Below are positions 6,655-13,736 of a stretch of 15,125 nt of DNA, in pieces. The translations under genes and the position numbers were made by a program. The notes beneath the pieces are model-generated. The model did no database searches and was not told the origin of the DNA. It saw nothing but the letters and a program-made list of their open reading frames with translations. This DNA comes from Wenzhouxiangella sp. (GTDB lineage Bacteria > Pseudomonadota > Gammaproteobacteria > Xanthomonadales > Wenzhouxiangellaceae): the NCBI GenBank assembly GCA_007135355.1, contig SLJA01000300.1:1-15125 (forward strand), written 5' to 3'. Position 1 is the stretch's first letter, and each line of letters begins with the position of its first letter.

Positions 6655-7488
6655 ATGAAAACTGATAGCTGGGCAAAGTTTCCGCATGCGAACGCCGAAT
6701 TCGAATATCAGGGAGAAAGATTGAACAAGGCCTGGTCCGAGCTGCATCGGGGTGATCAGGAACCCTTTCCGGATGTTGAGCGAATCGAGACCATGGATCC
6801 GCAGTGCGCCGATCCGGCAGGAACAGCCCAAGCCTTGCAGCAAGCCTGGCGGGATTTCCACGCTGGGCGCTTTGCCGAAGCCGTGCGCGGCGCGGAGACG
6901 GTTGGACTGATCGCGCACGCCGTGGCTAACAAGGCCAGCGGCATCTACGCCGACTACCTGGAAGAAGACGAGGCGACCAAGGTCGACATCTACCGTGAAG
7001 GTATCCGCCGGGCCGAGGCGGCCATCGACCGCTGGCCGAATGATGCCAACGCGCACTATTTTCGCGCCTTTCTGCTGGGCCGCTACAGCCAGAGCATTTC
7101 GGTCACCAAGGCCTTGGCCGAAGGCGTGGCCGGAAAAATTCGCCAGTCGCTGGACGCCGCGCTGGAACTCGCGCCCAAGCATGCCGAGGCGTGGACGGCC
7201 TCCGGCTTGTATCATGCTGAAATCATCGACAAGGTAGGCAAGCTGATCGGAGGGATGACCTACGGCGCCAATGCTGATCGCGGGCTGGCCGACTGCCGCC
7301 GGGCCCTGGAATTCACCCCGAACGCGCCGATTGCCCACCTGGAATACGGCAACGCGCTCTATCTGCTATTTGGCGACAAACGTCTGGATGAGTCCAATAA
7401 AGCCTATTCCAAGGCGGCAGCGATCAAGCCGATCGAGGCCATGCAGCATCTGGATGTGCAGTACGCGAAGGATTATTTACAGGGTTAG
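6655..7488 (+). CDS. TPR-like hypothetical protein
   Basis: A 277-residue protein with no signal peptide from this start. The N-terminus has a 'LNKAWSELHRGDQEPFP' segment. Residues from about 65 on consist of paired helices resembling degenerate tetratricopeptide repeats, with 'AIDRWPNDANAHYFRAFLLG', 'ALELAPKHAEAWTASGLYHA' and 'ALEFTPNAPIAHLEYGNAL' as successive units of the Pro-Asn/Lys-x-Ala-x-Ala pattern. Such repeats mediate protein-protein contacts; no catalytic motif is seen. ATG at 6655 has only a weak ribosome site; TTG at 6721 with GGGAGA 5 nt upstream is a possible alternative. The frame stays open up to 6502, but that part lies antisense to the phasin N-terminus. It is divergent from the phasin and convergent with the wax synthase, so it may be an accessory of storage granules (context only). 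Confidence 0.8.
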   Translation: MKTDSWAKFPHANAEFEYQGERLNKAWSELHRGDQEPFPDVERIETMDPQCADPAGTAQALQQAWRDFHAGRFAEAVRGAETVGLIAHAVANKASGIYADYLEEDEATKVDIYREGIRRAEAAIDRWPNDANAHYFRAFLLGRYSQSISVTKALAEGVAGKIRQSLDAALELAPKHAEAWTASGLYHAEIIDKVGKLIGGMTYGANADRGLADCRRALEFTPNAPIAHLEYGNALYLLFGDKRLDESNKAYSKAAAIKPIEAMQHLDVQYAKDYLQG

Positions 7489-7586
7489 GGGTTCAGGTTT
7501 CAGGGTTCAGGGTCAGAATTACTGCGAATGCGAGCATCGGAGCGTAGCCTTGACGCACTGAAACCTGAAACCTGAAACCTGAACCC
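7489..7586. repeat. Intergenic inverted repeat of TTCAGG units
   Basis: The left arm 7489-7516 and right arm 7558-7586 are near-complementary; the outer 16 bp (GGGTTCAGGTTTCAGG) pair perfectly. Each arm is itself built from 7-bp direct units related to GGTTTCA. The loop is 41 nt. It lies between the stops of the convergent TPR and wax synthase genes and may act as a bidirectional terminator or be a dispersed intergenic repeat. A partial copy (CAGGGTTCAGG) occurs near 9187-9197. Confidence 0.7.
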
Positions 7587-7603
7587 GCGGGCCTTGCCCG
7601 CCT

Positions 7604-9103
7604 TCAAACCATCCCGGCTTCGCCGGCGCTGCCCAGGTCGGTGCAGATCCACTCGTGCACGGCCTGTGCCGTCGCCGGATCGATCCGTCCCGGCTGCGGG
7701 CCGATCAGCATGGTCAGGTGCAGCAGATTCTCGAACTCCTCGACGAAATAAGCCATCACGGTTTGCGGGTCCGGAACCAGCTTGTTGTCGGTGATCAGGC
7801 CGCAATACACCCGGCTGTTATAGCTGATGATGCTGATACCCATGCCGATTGAGCCGGTTTGCGGCACCCAGAACATCATCTCGCGAATCGGCACCCCGGC
7901 CAGGTAGAGCGGACGCTGCGGGCCCGGCACGTTGGTCAGGACGGTGCTGGCCTTGCGGCTGAACAACTCCAGCGCCGGCCGCTGCAGCGCCGCCGGCCCC
8001 ATGCCCAGCAGCGCCAGCAAGCCCAGCGACATCACCGCCTGCTTCGAGCGCTTCAGTTTCCCCATGAACTCGGCCACCCGATACAGGCGGGCCAGCGGAT
8101 TGACCTCGCTGATGGGCAGATCAAGAAACACCAGGCCAAAGTGGTTGCCCAGATCGCGGGCATGCTCCAGCGGCCGCAGATTCACCGGGACAGTCGCGCG
8201 CATGGTGAGCGACCCAGGGTCATCGCCGCGCGCGACCAGATAGCGATGCAGGGCCCCGGTCATGACGGAAATCAGCACGTCGTTGACGGTGGCTCCCAGG
8301 GCGTAGCCGACGGCCTTGACCTCTTCCAGCGGCAGCGGGCGGCCCCAGGACACCTGCTTGCGCACACCCAACTCGCCCTTGAAGCGAGATGGCGGGTCGT
8401 CGTCCAGAAGCAGAGCGGTGGCCAGCTCGGACATGATCTCGCCGGCGCCGTAAAGGTATTCGGCCGCCTTGTGCGGCTCCTGAACCAGATCGATGGCCTG
8501 GTCAAGCACCTTGTGGCTGATATTCTGAATCATCCCGGCGCCCTCTCGCGCCGGCGCAGTCAGGCGGTTGAAGATGTTCGACTCGGCGGCGTGCTTCTGC
8601 TTCCAGCTTTCCTGCTCGACCAGCTGAGTGGACGCCTCGGCGCTGACATCGGTCAACGACAGCATGACCTGCACCAGGGCAATGCCGTCGGCGTAGCAGT
8701 GATGAATGCGGCTGATCACCACCGGGCCGCCGACGTAGTTTTCGACAAAATGAAACTGCCACAGCGGCTTGGTCTGATCCAGCGGCGTGGAGGCCAATTC
8801 CGATACCAGTTCCTCCAGCTCGGCCTTGTCGGCCTTGCCTGGCAGCGCGGTGCGACGAATGTGGCTGCTGATTTCAAACTGGTCGTCTTCTTCCCACCAG
8901 CAGCCGCGCGGATGATCAACCGCCTTCTGGCGGAAACGCGGAAAGGCCAGGAAACGATTGGCCACGATGCGCCGGTAGTGCTCGAATTCGACGTTTTCAG
9001 CCAGTTCGATGACACCGGTAATCATCATCAGGTTGGTCGGCTGCTCCATGCGCAGCCAGGCAGTGTCGACCTTGGCAATCGGTTCTTTGCGGGCGGTACT
9101 CAA
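7604..9103 (-). CDS. Wax ester synthase / diacylglycerol O-acyltransferase (WS/DGAT)
   Basis: Acyl-CoA:alcohol/diacylglycerol acyltransferase that makes wax esters or triacylglycerols, usually at the inner membrane and lipid-body surface. The active-site motif is HHCYADG, fitting HHxxxDG (residues 134-140 from the chosen start). Other family marks are PLDQTKPLW about 25 residues before it, TVNDVL near 272-277, 'NVPGP' and 'GISIISYN'. The 499 residues are a little longer than the usual 450-480. ATG is absent near the start: TTG at 9103 is chosen because AAAGGA (9116-9111) precedes it by 7 nt and it puts 'VDTAWLRME' about where family members begin. TTG at 9139 (511 residues) is an alternative with no good ribosome site. 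It is downstream of the SecB-like gene on the same strand. With FAR in the same locus, wax ester synthesis is the likeliest role; DGAT activity is not excluded. Confidence 0.95.
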   Translation of the reverse strand: MSTARKEPIAKVDTAWLRMEQPTNLMMITGVIELAENVEFEHYRRIVANRFLAFPRFRQKAVDHPRGCWWEEDDQFEISSHIRRTALPGKADKAELEELVSELASTPLDQTKPLWQFHFVENYVGGPVVISRIHHCYADGIALVQVMLSLTDVSAEASTQLVEQESWKQKHAAESNIFNRLTAPAREGAGMIQNISHKVLDQAIDLVQEPHKAAEYLYGAGEIMSELATALLLDDDPPSRFKGELGVRKQVSWGRPLPLEEVKAVGYALGATVNDVLISVMTGALHRYLVARGDDPGSLTMRATVPVNLRPLEHARDLGNHFGLVFLDLPISEVNPLARLYRVAEFMGKLKRSKQAVMSLGLLALLGMGPAALQRPALELFSRKASTVLTNVPGPQRPLYLAGVPIREMMFWVPQTGSIGMGISIISYNSRVYCGLITDNKLVPDPQTVMAYFVEEFENLLHLTMLIGPQPGRIDPATAQAVHEWICTDLGSAGEAGMV

Positions 9104-9261
9104 GGACGCGTCCTTTATCGTTTTTTCAATCGACCCCAACGGCGGATTCTTTCATGCGCACGCGGTGGGGTCAATGATCAGCCCGGCATCCAGGGTTCAG
9201 GGGCGGGCGTTGAGTTTGTCAAAGGCCGGACGGCTTCTGCCGCGCAGGCTAGTGGTAACCG

Positions 9262-9714
9262 TTAGTGCAACTGCCGGGTCTCGGCTGCGGTTTCCTGCGC
9301 CTTCACCAGATCATAAGGCAGCTTGACCTGATCCAGACCGAACTGCTTGAACACCGGCTGCAATTGGTGGTGAATCAACGGGTACAGCTGCCGAGTGAGC
9401 GTGGCATGAGCGGCCGAAAATTGTTCGAAACTGATTGGATCACCCTGAAACTGGCGATAAACCGTCTGCATGACCAGCTCGACCTCAAACAGCGGCGTGT
9501 CGGCCTCATCCGACTCGCGGCTACCGCGGCACAGCATACGGGCGGTTACCTGGTACTGGGTCACGCCCTGATCGGGAGGCATCTGGCGCGGCGTCAACTT
9601 GAGTTCCACCTTGGCCCGAAAGGCCTGGTCTGGCGCGACAATCTCCTTGAGATCAGCTGCCAGACGCGTCACCTGGGTGTGCGCCAACGAAAAGTGATCG
9701 AGCAGGTTCAGCAT
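9262..9714 (-). CDS. SecB-like small hypothetical protein
   Basis: A 150-residue protein of uncertain function. The pattern recalls the SecB fold. Strands lie around 'FRAKVELKLTPRQ', 'TQYQVTARMLCRG' and 'PLFEVELVMQTVYR', and then come a long helix around 'LTRQLYPLIHHQLQPVFKQF' and a 'GLDQVKLPYDL' tail. SecB has the same order, with its helix ending before a 'P-x-L-x-L-x-P' segment. The match is by eye and only moderately sure; a true SecB for export seems less likely than a SecB-like relative. ATG at 9714 is chosen over the longer open frame (to 9801), whose extension runs through a hairpin. No clear Shine-Dalgarno is visible, which weakens the start call. It lies between the acylase and the wax synthase on the same strand. 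Confidence 0.7.
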   Translation of the reverse strand: MLNLLDHFSLAHTQVTRLAADLKEIVAPDQAFRAKVELKLTPRQMPPDQGVTQYQVTARMLCRGSRESDEADTPLFEVELVMQTVYRQFQGDPISFEQFSAAHATLTRQLYPLIHHQLQPVFKQFGLDQVKLPYDLVKAQETAAETRQLH

Positions 9715-9784
9715 GAGCGTTGCGGGCTTTGAATGACTTGCCTGAGTTATGGCCCCACAACGGCCCCGTTTCAAGGAAAGGCAC

Positions 9785-9810
9785 GCTGGCGCTGCAAGCA
9801 CAGCGCCAGC
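9785..9810 (-). terminator. Hairpin after the acylase gene
   Basis: Perfect 10-bp stem (GCTGGCGCTG at 9785-9794 with CAGCGCCAGC at 9801-9810) and a 6-nt loop, starting 8 bp after the acylase stop. On the minus strand it is followed by a pyrimidine-rich, interrupted T stretch (GTGCCTTTCCTTG), so it is a likely but imperfect intrinsic terminator. Confidence 0.6.
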
Positions 9811-9818
9811 CTGATCAT

Positions 9819-12686
9819 CTATTGACGACGAAACGTGGTGATCTGGACGGCAGTCTCTCCGGCCTGGTCTGCACCGATGGTCAACGGCAAATAGTCATTG
9901 ACCAACCACAAGCGCAGCTGGTTGGCATAGAAAGGACTCAGGAAAATGCCGCTCCGACCGCCTGGGATAATCTCCTCAGCTTGCGGACCACCCGATGTCA
10001 CCACCGCCACGTTGCGTCGAGCCGCACCCGCGCCGAAGGTGAACGCGTTCTCGGAGCGCGCGCGCGAGCTGTGACTGGAAGCATCAACCGCCTCGAAACC
10101 ACCGGCCCGAGCGATACCAGGCAGGCCCGGCGCCACATCGCTAAACCCACCCGCGGAGGGGATATTGAATGGTGCCGTGTTAAGCGGATGGTCCAGCACG
10201 ACGCGGTGCAACTTGCCCCAGCGGTAATCATTCTGGTCCACAGAGAATTCGAACGCGGTGGCGAAGGGCTCTCCGGCCAGACGGTCCAGAGCGCCCTGCA
10301 GCGAGGCCAGAAGCACCGTATCGCGCGCATCGGCCGGCGCCAGCTCCGGGGCGTTGGGTACGTTGAAGAAGGTCAGGCCGGAAGCGGCCACACCCTGGGT
10401 CAGCGGGAACAAACGTAGCTGGTTGACCAGCGACCGCCAGGCCAGCTTGCTGCCCGGCAGTTGATCACCCAGCCCCACCGCGGTCAGCGTCGCGTCAATG
10501 GTTTTGCTGATCACCTCTCCGCGCCACACGCTGTAGATGGTTGCCGCGATGCTGTGCGCGATTTGCTCGTCGGTCGGCACGCTATTGCCCGTGGGATCGC
10601 CACCGGGGTCGAAACCGCCCGGCAAGCCGGTTGGCGTCGAGAAATCCCAGTTCGCCAAGCGGCCCATGGCCTCCTGCACTCGCGGATCGGCCGCAAGGGC
10701 GGCTAGCGGTGCCGCGGCATCCTCCGCTGTAGCGTTTTCGAAGGCCTGAAGCAGGAAAGGCAGCAACAGCTCGGCGTCCAGCAGCCGGTTGTTGGCCTGC
10801 AGGTCTTTCATGTCCTGAACGGTGACGTTGCCGCGCGCGACCAGATCCTGCAGTTCGCGATCAACGCGACCCTGTCGCAGATCGGAGTAGTTGGTGTTGA
10901 GATAGTAAATACCGTTGCCACCCGGGCGCAGTTGGCTTAAGGGGTTGCCGTCCAGACTGGTGCCGACCGGATCGTTGTTGGCGTTGGCGAGATAACCCCA
11001 GGGCGGATTGATGACCTGCGGCATTTCCTCGCGCGGGATCAACTTGTAGGGCGTGGCCTGTCCCGGCTGCGGGTCGGGATCGATGAGCCACTCATGATTG
11101 AGCGCGCCACTACCGTCGCGGATGAACCACGGCGGGCGACCACCGTCAGCGGTCAGCTGATTTTGCAGATCCGCTCTAAGCGGCATTTCACCACCGACGA
11201 AGTAGGCGATGTTGCCCTCGATGTCCACGTACAGGAAGTTCTGCGAACCGAAGGCAAAGTCACGTAGTCCCAACTCGAACTCTTCCAGGCTGGTCGCCCG
11301 GGCCCAGGACCGAAACGCCGATAATTCAAAAGTCGGGCCCCAGCCCGTGTACTGCACGGTCAGTGCCGTATTGCCCATCAACTGCAGGATCGGGCCATTA
11401 TTACGGCGCGGCACGATGAAAGTGATCGCCCCGGCATCGAAGCCGACGTTCGCGCGAGCGACGTCGTCGACAACGCCATTGCCCGGGTTATTCAGAAAGT
11501 AGGACTGAAACACGTAACGAATGGGTTCAGGCACGCCCCGATGCACGGTATGCGTCGGCAGCCCAAAATTGTTGACCAGAATCGGATCCTGGAAGACATC
11601 GGTCACATCAAGGCGGTTGACCGTGGAGCCCCAGCACAAGAACGGCGTGCAGGCCTGGGCGACCACAGGCGTTCCCGGAAACACCACACCGCTAACCGCA
11701 ACGTCCTGGTCCTGAATCACCAGATTTTCGTTCATGAAAATTGGCGGAATGCTCAGGCCAAGATGCGGGTCGTTGGCGAACAGTGGATAGCCCGACTCGG
11801 TATGCTCACCGGAAACAGCCCACCAGTTGCTGCCCAGATCCATGTTCTGTCCGAGGAATGGCAGCCCCTCGACACGCTCCAGATAACGCTGGCCGAGCTC
11901 GACCAGCGTCGGGTCGATCCGGGCCACAGCGTCGGCCATGCCGCGGTCGCCGTCAAGCGTCTGTAGACGAACAAGGTCAGGATCACCCTGCAGGCTACCG
12001 TCCTCGGACTCCGGCACGATGATGCCGATCCGCTCGAAAAAGTCTGGAATCGACACGCGGCCATCCACCGGGATGGTCAGGTTGAAATCCTGCAAGAACA
12101 ATGCCGTGCCGTCAAAACCAACCGCGTCGCCAACCGCCTGATAGGTACCCAGGCGTACGGTATTCTGGATGGCTGACAGGCTTTGGTCAAAAGATAACTG
12201 GAAGGCCAGCAGCTTGCCGATGGCCAGGGAATCCACCGGGGTCCACGCCTCGGCCGTGGTCAGTTCGAGTGCGCCATACTCGGGCGGCAGCGGATTGGTC
12301 CGCAGAAAATGATTGACGCCGTCGGCGTAAGACTGCACCCACCCAAGCTCGGCCGCATCCAGGGCGGTGTAGGTAGCCCAGGCTGCCCGGCGCAGGCCCA
12401 ACGTGCGGATCTGGATATCGTTAGCCAAAGCAGGCGCTCCGACCAGCTCGCCCAGCGTGCCCGAGGCCACCCTGCGCAGAAAATCCATCTGGAAGAAGCG
12501 GTCACGGGCGTGCAGGTAACCCTGGACAAAACTCACATCGGTTTCGGTTTGACCGACGATGGTGGGAATGCCATTGGCGTCTGTAAAAACGCTGACGTCG
12601 TTTTGCAGGCGAGGCACCTCGACGGTTTGCGCGCCTACCGAGGCAGCAGCAAGCGCTCCTGCCACCAGCATGGTAAATCGATTCAT
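9819..12686 (-). CDS. Exported penicillin acylase family protein (Ntn hydrolase)
   Basis: Predicted periplasmic N-terminal-nucleophile amidase that cleaves an N-acyl group; family members act on penicillins, acyl-homoserine lactones (PvdQ, QuiP) or acylated peptides. It has 955 residues, longer than the usual 750-850. Residues 1-19 form a signal peptide ('MLVAGALAAASVGA', cleavage probably after A19). An alpha-chain region follows, then 'LGSNWW' at 284-289: autocleavage before S286 would expose the catalytic Ser of the beta chain. 'SGYPLFANDPHLGL' follows as in the family, and near the C-terminus come 'RWGKLHRVVLDHPL' and 'IIPGGRSGIFLSPFY'. GTAGGATC precedes the ATG. It is downstream of TDO by 72 bp, with its own possible promoter, and followed by a hairpin. 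Substrate cannot be told from sequence; quorum quenching is only one possibility. Confidence 0.93.
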   Translation of the reverse strand: MNRFTMLVAGALAAASVGAQTVEVPRLQNDVSVFTDANGIPTIVGQTETDVSFVQGYLHARDRFFQMDFLRRVASGTLGELVGAPALANDIQIRTLGLRRAAWATYTALDAAELGWVQSYADGVNHFLRTNPLPPEYGALELTTAEAWTPVDSLAIGKLLAFQLSFDQSLSAIQNTVRLGTYQAVGDAVGFDGTALFLQDFNLTIPVDGRVSIPDFFERIGIIVPESEDGSLQGDPDLVRLQTLDGDRGMADAVARIDPTLVELGQRYLERVEGLPFLGQNMDLGSNWWAVSGEHTESGYPLFANDPHLGLSIPPIFMNENLVIQDQDVAVSGVVFPGTPVVAQACTPFLCWGSTVNRLDVTDVFQDPILVNNFGLPTHTVHRGVPEPIRYVFQSYFLNNPGNGVVDDVARANVGFDAGAITFIVPRRNNGPILQLMGNTALTVQYTGWGPTFELSAFRSWARATSLEEFELGLRDFAFGSQNFLYVDIEGNIAYFVGGEMPLRADLQNQLTADGGRPPWFIRDGSGALNHEWLIDPDPQPGQATPYKLIPREEMPQVINPPWGYLANANNDPVGTSLDGNPLSQLRPGGNGIYYLNTNYSDLRQGRVDRELQDLVARGNVTVQDMKDLQANNRLLDAELLLPFLLQAFENATAEDAAAPLAALAADPRVQEAMGRLANWDFSTPTGLPGGFDPGGDPTGNSVPTDEQIAHSIAATIYSVWRGEVISKTIDATLTAVGLGDQLPGSKLAWRSLVNQLRLFPLTQGVAASGLTFFNVPNAPELAPADARDTVLLASLQGALDRLAGEPFATAFEFSVDQNDYRWGKLHRVVLDHPLNTAPFNIPSAGGFSDVAPGLPGIARAGGFEAVDASSHSSRARSENAFTFGAGAARRNVAVVTSGGPQAEEIIPGGRSGIFLSPFYANQLRLWLVNDYLPLTIGADQAGETAVQITTFRRQ

Positions 12687-12718
12687 GATCCTACCCCGTT
12701 GTTGTTTTGGAACCCCGG

Positions 12719-12749
12719 ATTATGGCACAGGCAAGGCACCGGTTAGCAA
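12719..12749 (-). promoter_or_regulatory. Possible acylase promoter in the TDO-acylase gap
   Basis: On the minus strand, TTGCTA (12749-12744) and CATAAT (12724-12719, 5 of 6 to the -10) are spaced by 19 bp, longer than ideal, 33 bp upstream of the acylase ATG. Suggestive only. Confidence 0.3.
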
Positions 12750-12758
12750 GCCGCTTGG

Positions 12759-13607
12759 TTACAACTCGGTGCGCACATCCATGAGCTCGGGAAAAAAGGT
12801 CAGCTTCAGGGCCTGCTCCAGAAAATTCACCCCGCTGGAACCGCCGGTACCACGCTTGAACCCAATAATGCGCTCGACCGTTTTCAGATGCCGAAAGCGC
12901 CACAGCTGAAACGACTCCTCGACGTCGACCAGCCGCTCGCACAGGGCATATTCGGTCCAGTGGCGCTGCGGATCACGGTAAATGGTCACGAACACCGGCA
13001 CCAGCTCCGGGTCGCGGCGGTGCGCCCGGCTCCAGTCGCGATCCAGATGCCTCGACGGCACCGGATGGCCAGAACGACCCAGATAGCGAAGAAACTCATC
13101 GTATAACGAGGGCTGCGCCAGCGCGGTTCTCAAATCATCGCGCGCAGCCGGATCGTGATCGAACAGTGGCAGCACGGCGGCGTTCTTGTTGCCGAGCAGA
13201 AATTCGACCAGTCGATACTGGTAGGACTGGAAGCCCGATGCATCGCCCAGGCAGTCGCGGAACTGCACATATTCACTGGGGGTCAGCGTCTCCAGCACGG
13301 CCCATTGCGAAAACAGTTGCTGCTGAACTTGCTTGACCCGGGCCAGAATCTTCATGCAAGGCCCGGGGTCGTCCGCCGCCAGATGGCGCATGGCCGCCTT
13401 GAGCTCGTGGATGATGAGCTTGAACCACAGCTCCGAGGTCTGATGCTGAATGATGAACAGCAGCTCATCGTGATGTTCGGGCCGGCTCAGCGGATGTTGG
13501 GCCGACAGGATGCGATCCAGCCCGAGGTAGCCACGATAGTCCAGCCGGTCGTGCAGATCGATGCGGATTCCGGGTTCGAGTTCGCGCTCGTTGCTGTCCT
13601 CGCTCAC
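12759..13607 (-). CDS. kynA: Tryptophan 2,3-dioxygenase
   Basis: Cytosolic haem enzyme that opens the indole ring of L-tryptophan to N-formylkynurenine, the first step of the kynurenine pathway. Its 282 residues are typical of bacterial TDO. Diagnostic residues are visible: F51 and H55 (substrate-base His) in 'ELLFIIQHQTSELWFKL', Y113 and R117 in 'SEYVQFRDCLG', S124 in 'GDASGFQS', the haem-ligand H240 in 'WRFRHLKTV', and T254 in 'KRGTGGSSG'. The numbers coincide with those of the Xanthomonas campestris enzyme. The start is GTG at 13607, with GGGAG only 3 nt upstream; no better start is in frame. It is divergent from the E1-alpha gene. No formamidase or kynureninase gene is next to it. All catalytic residues are intact. 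Confidence 0.97.
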   Translation of the reverse strand: MSEDSNERELEPGIRIDLHDRLDYRGYLGLDRILSAQHPLSRPEHHDELLFIIQHQTSELWFKLIIHELKAAMRHLAADDPGPCMKILARVKQVQQQLFSQWAVLETLTPSEYVQFRDCLGDASGFQSYQYRLVEFLLGNKNAAVLPLFDHDPAARDDLRTALAQPSLYDEFLRYLGRSGHPVPSRHLDRDWSRAHRRDPELVPVFVTIYRDPQRHWTEYALCERLVDVEESFQLWRFRHLKTVERIIGFKRGTGGSSGVNFLEQALKLTFFPELMDVRTEL

Positions 13608-13639
13608 AGGCTCCCTTCGACTACAAATAAGTCGTCAGT

Positions 13640-13668
13640 TTAACCTTGGCTCGGGCGGACGGTATAAT
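13640..13668 (+). promoter_or_regulatory. Sigma70 promoter of the E1-alpha/E1-beta genes
   Basis: TTAACC (13640-13645, 4 of 6 to the -35) and a perfect TATAAT (13663-13668) are separated by exactly 17 bp. The predicted start is near 13675, giving a leader of about 60 nt before the E1-alpha ATG. It lies in the divergent gap with TDO. Confidence 0.65.
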
Positions 13669-13736
13669 TTGCGCGGCCGGCTGACGTTCGGGGAGCCGGA
13701 ATCTTCAAACCATAATCCACAACGAAGAGGTGCCGC

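Noticed and set aside
7489..7586. CRISPR-like repeats
   Set aside because: The 7-bp units are contiguous with no spacers and are arranged as two inverted arms; no cas genes nearby.
7859..9265. Long plus-strand open frame (468 codons) opposite the wax synthase
   Set aside because: Shadow frame; the minus strand carries all WS/DGAT motifs, while this translation is rich in Arg, Gln and His without a domain.
12687..13607. Acylase acting as the N-formylkynurenine formamidase for the adjacent TDO
   Set aside because: The acylase has a signal peptide and should be periplasmic, whereas TDO makes N-formylkynurenine in the cytosol; adjacency alone does not support it.
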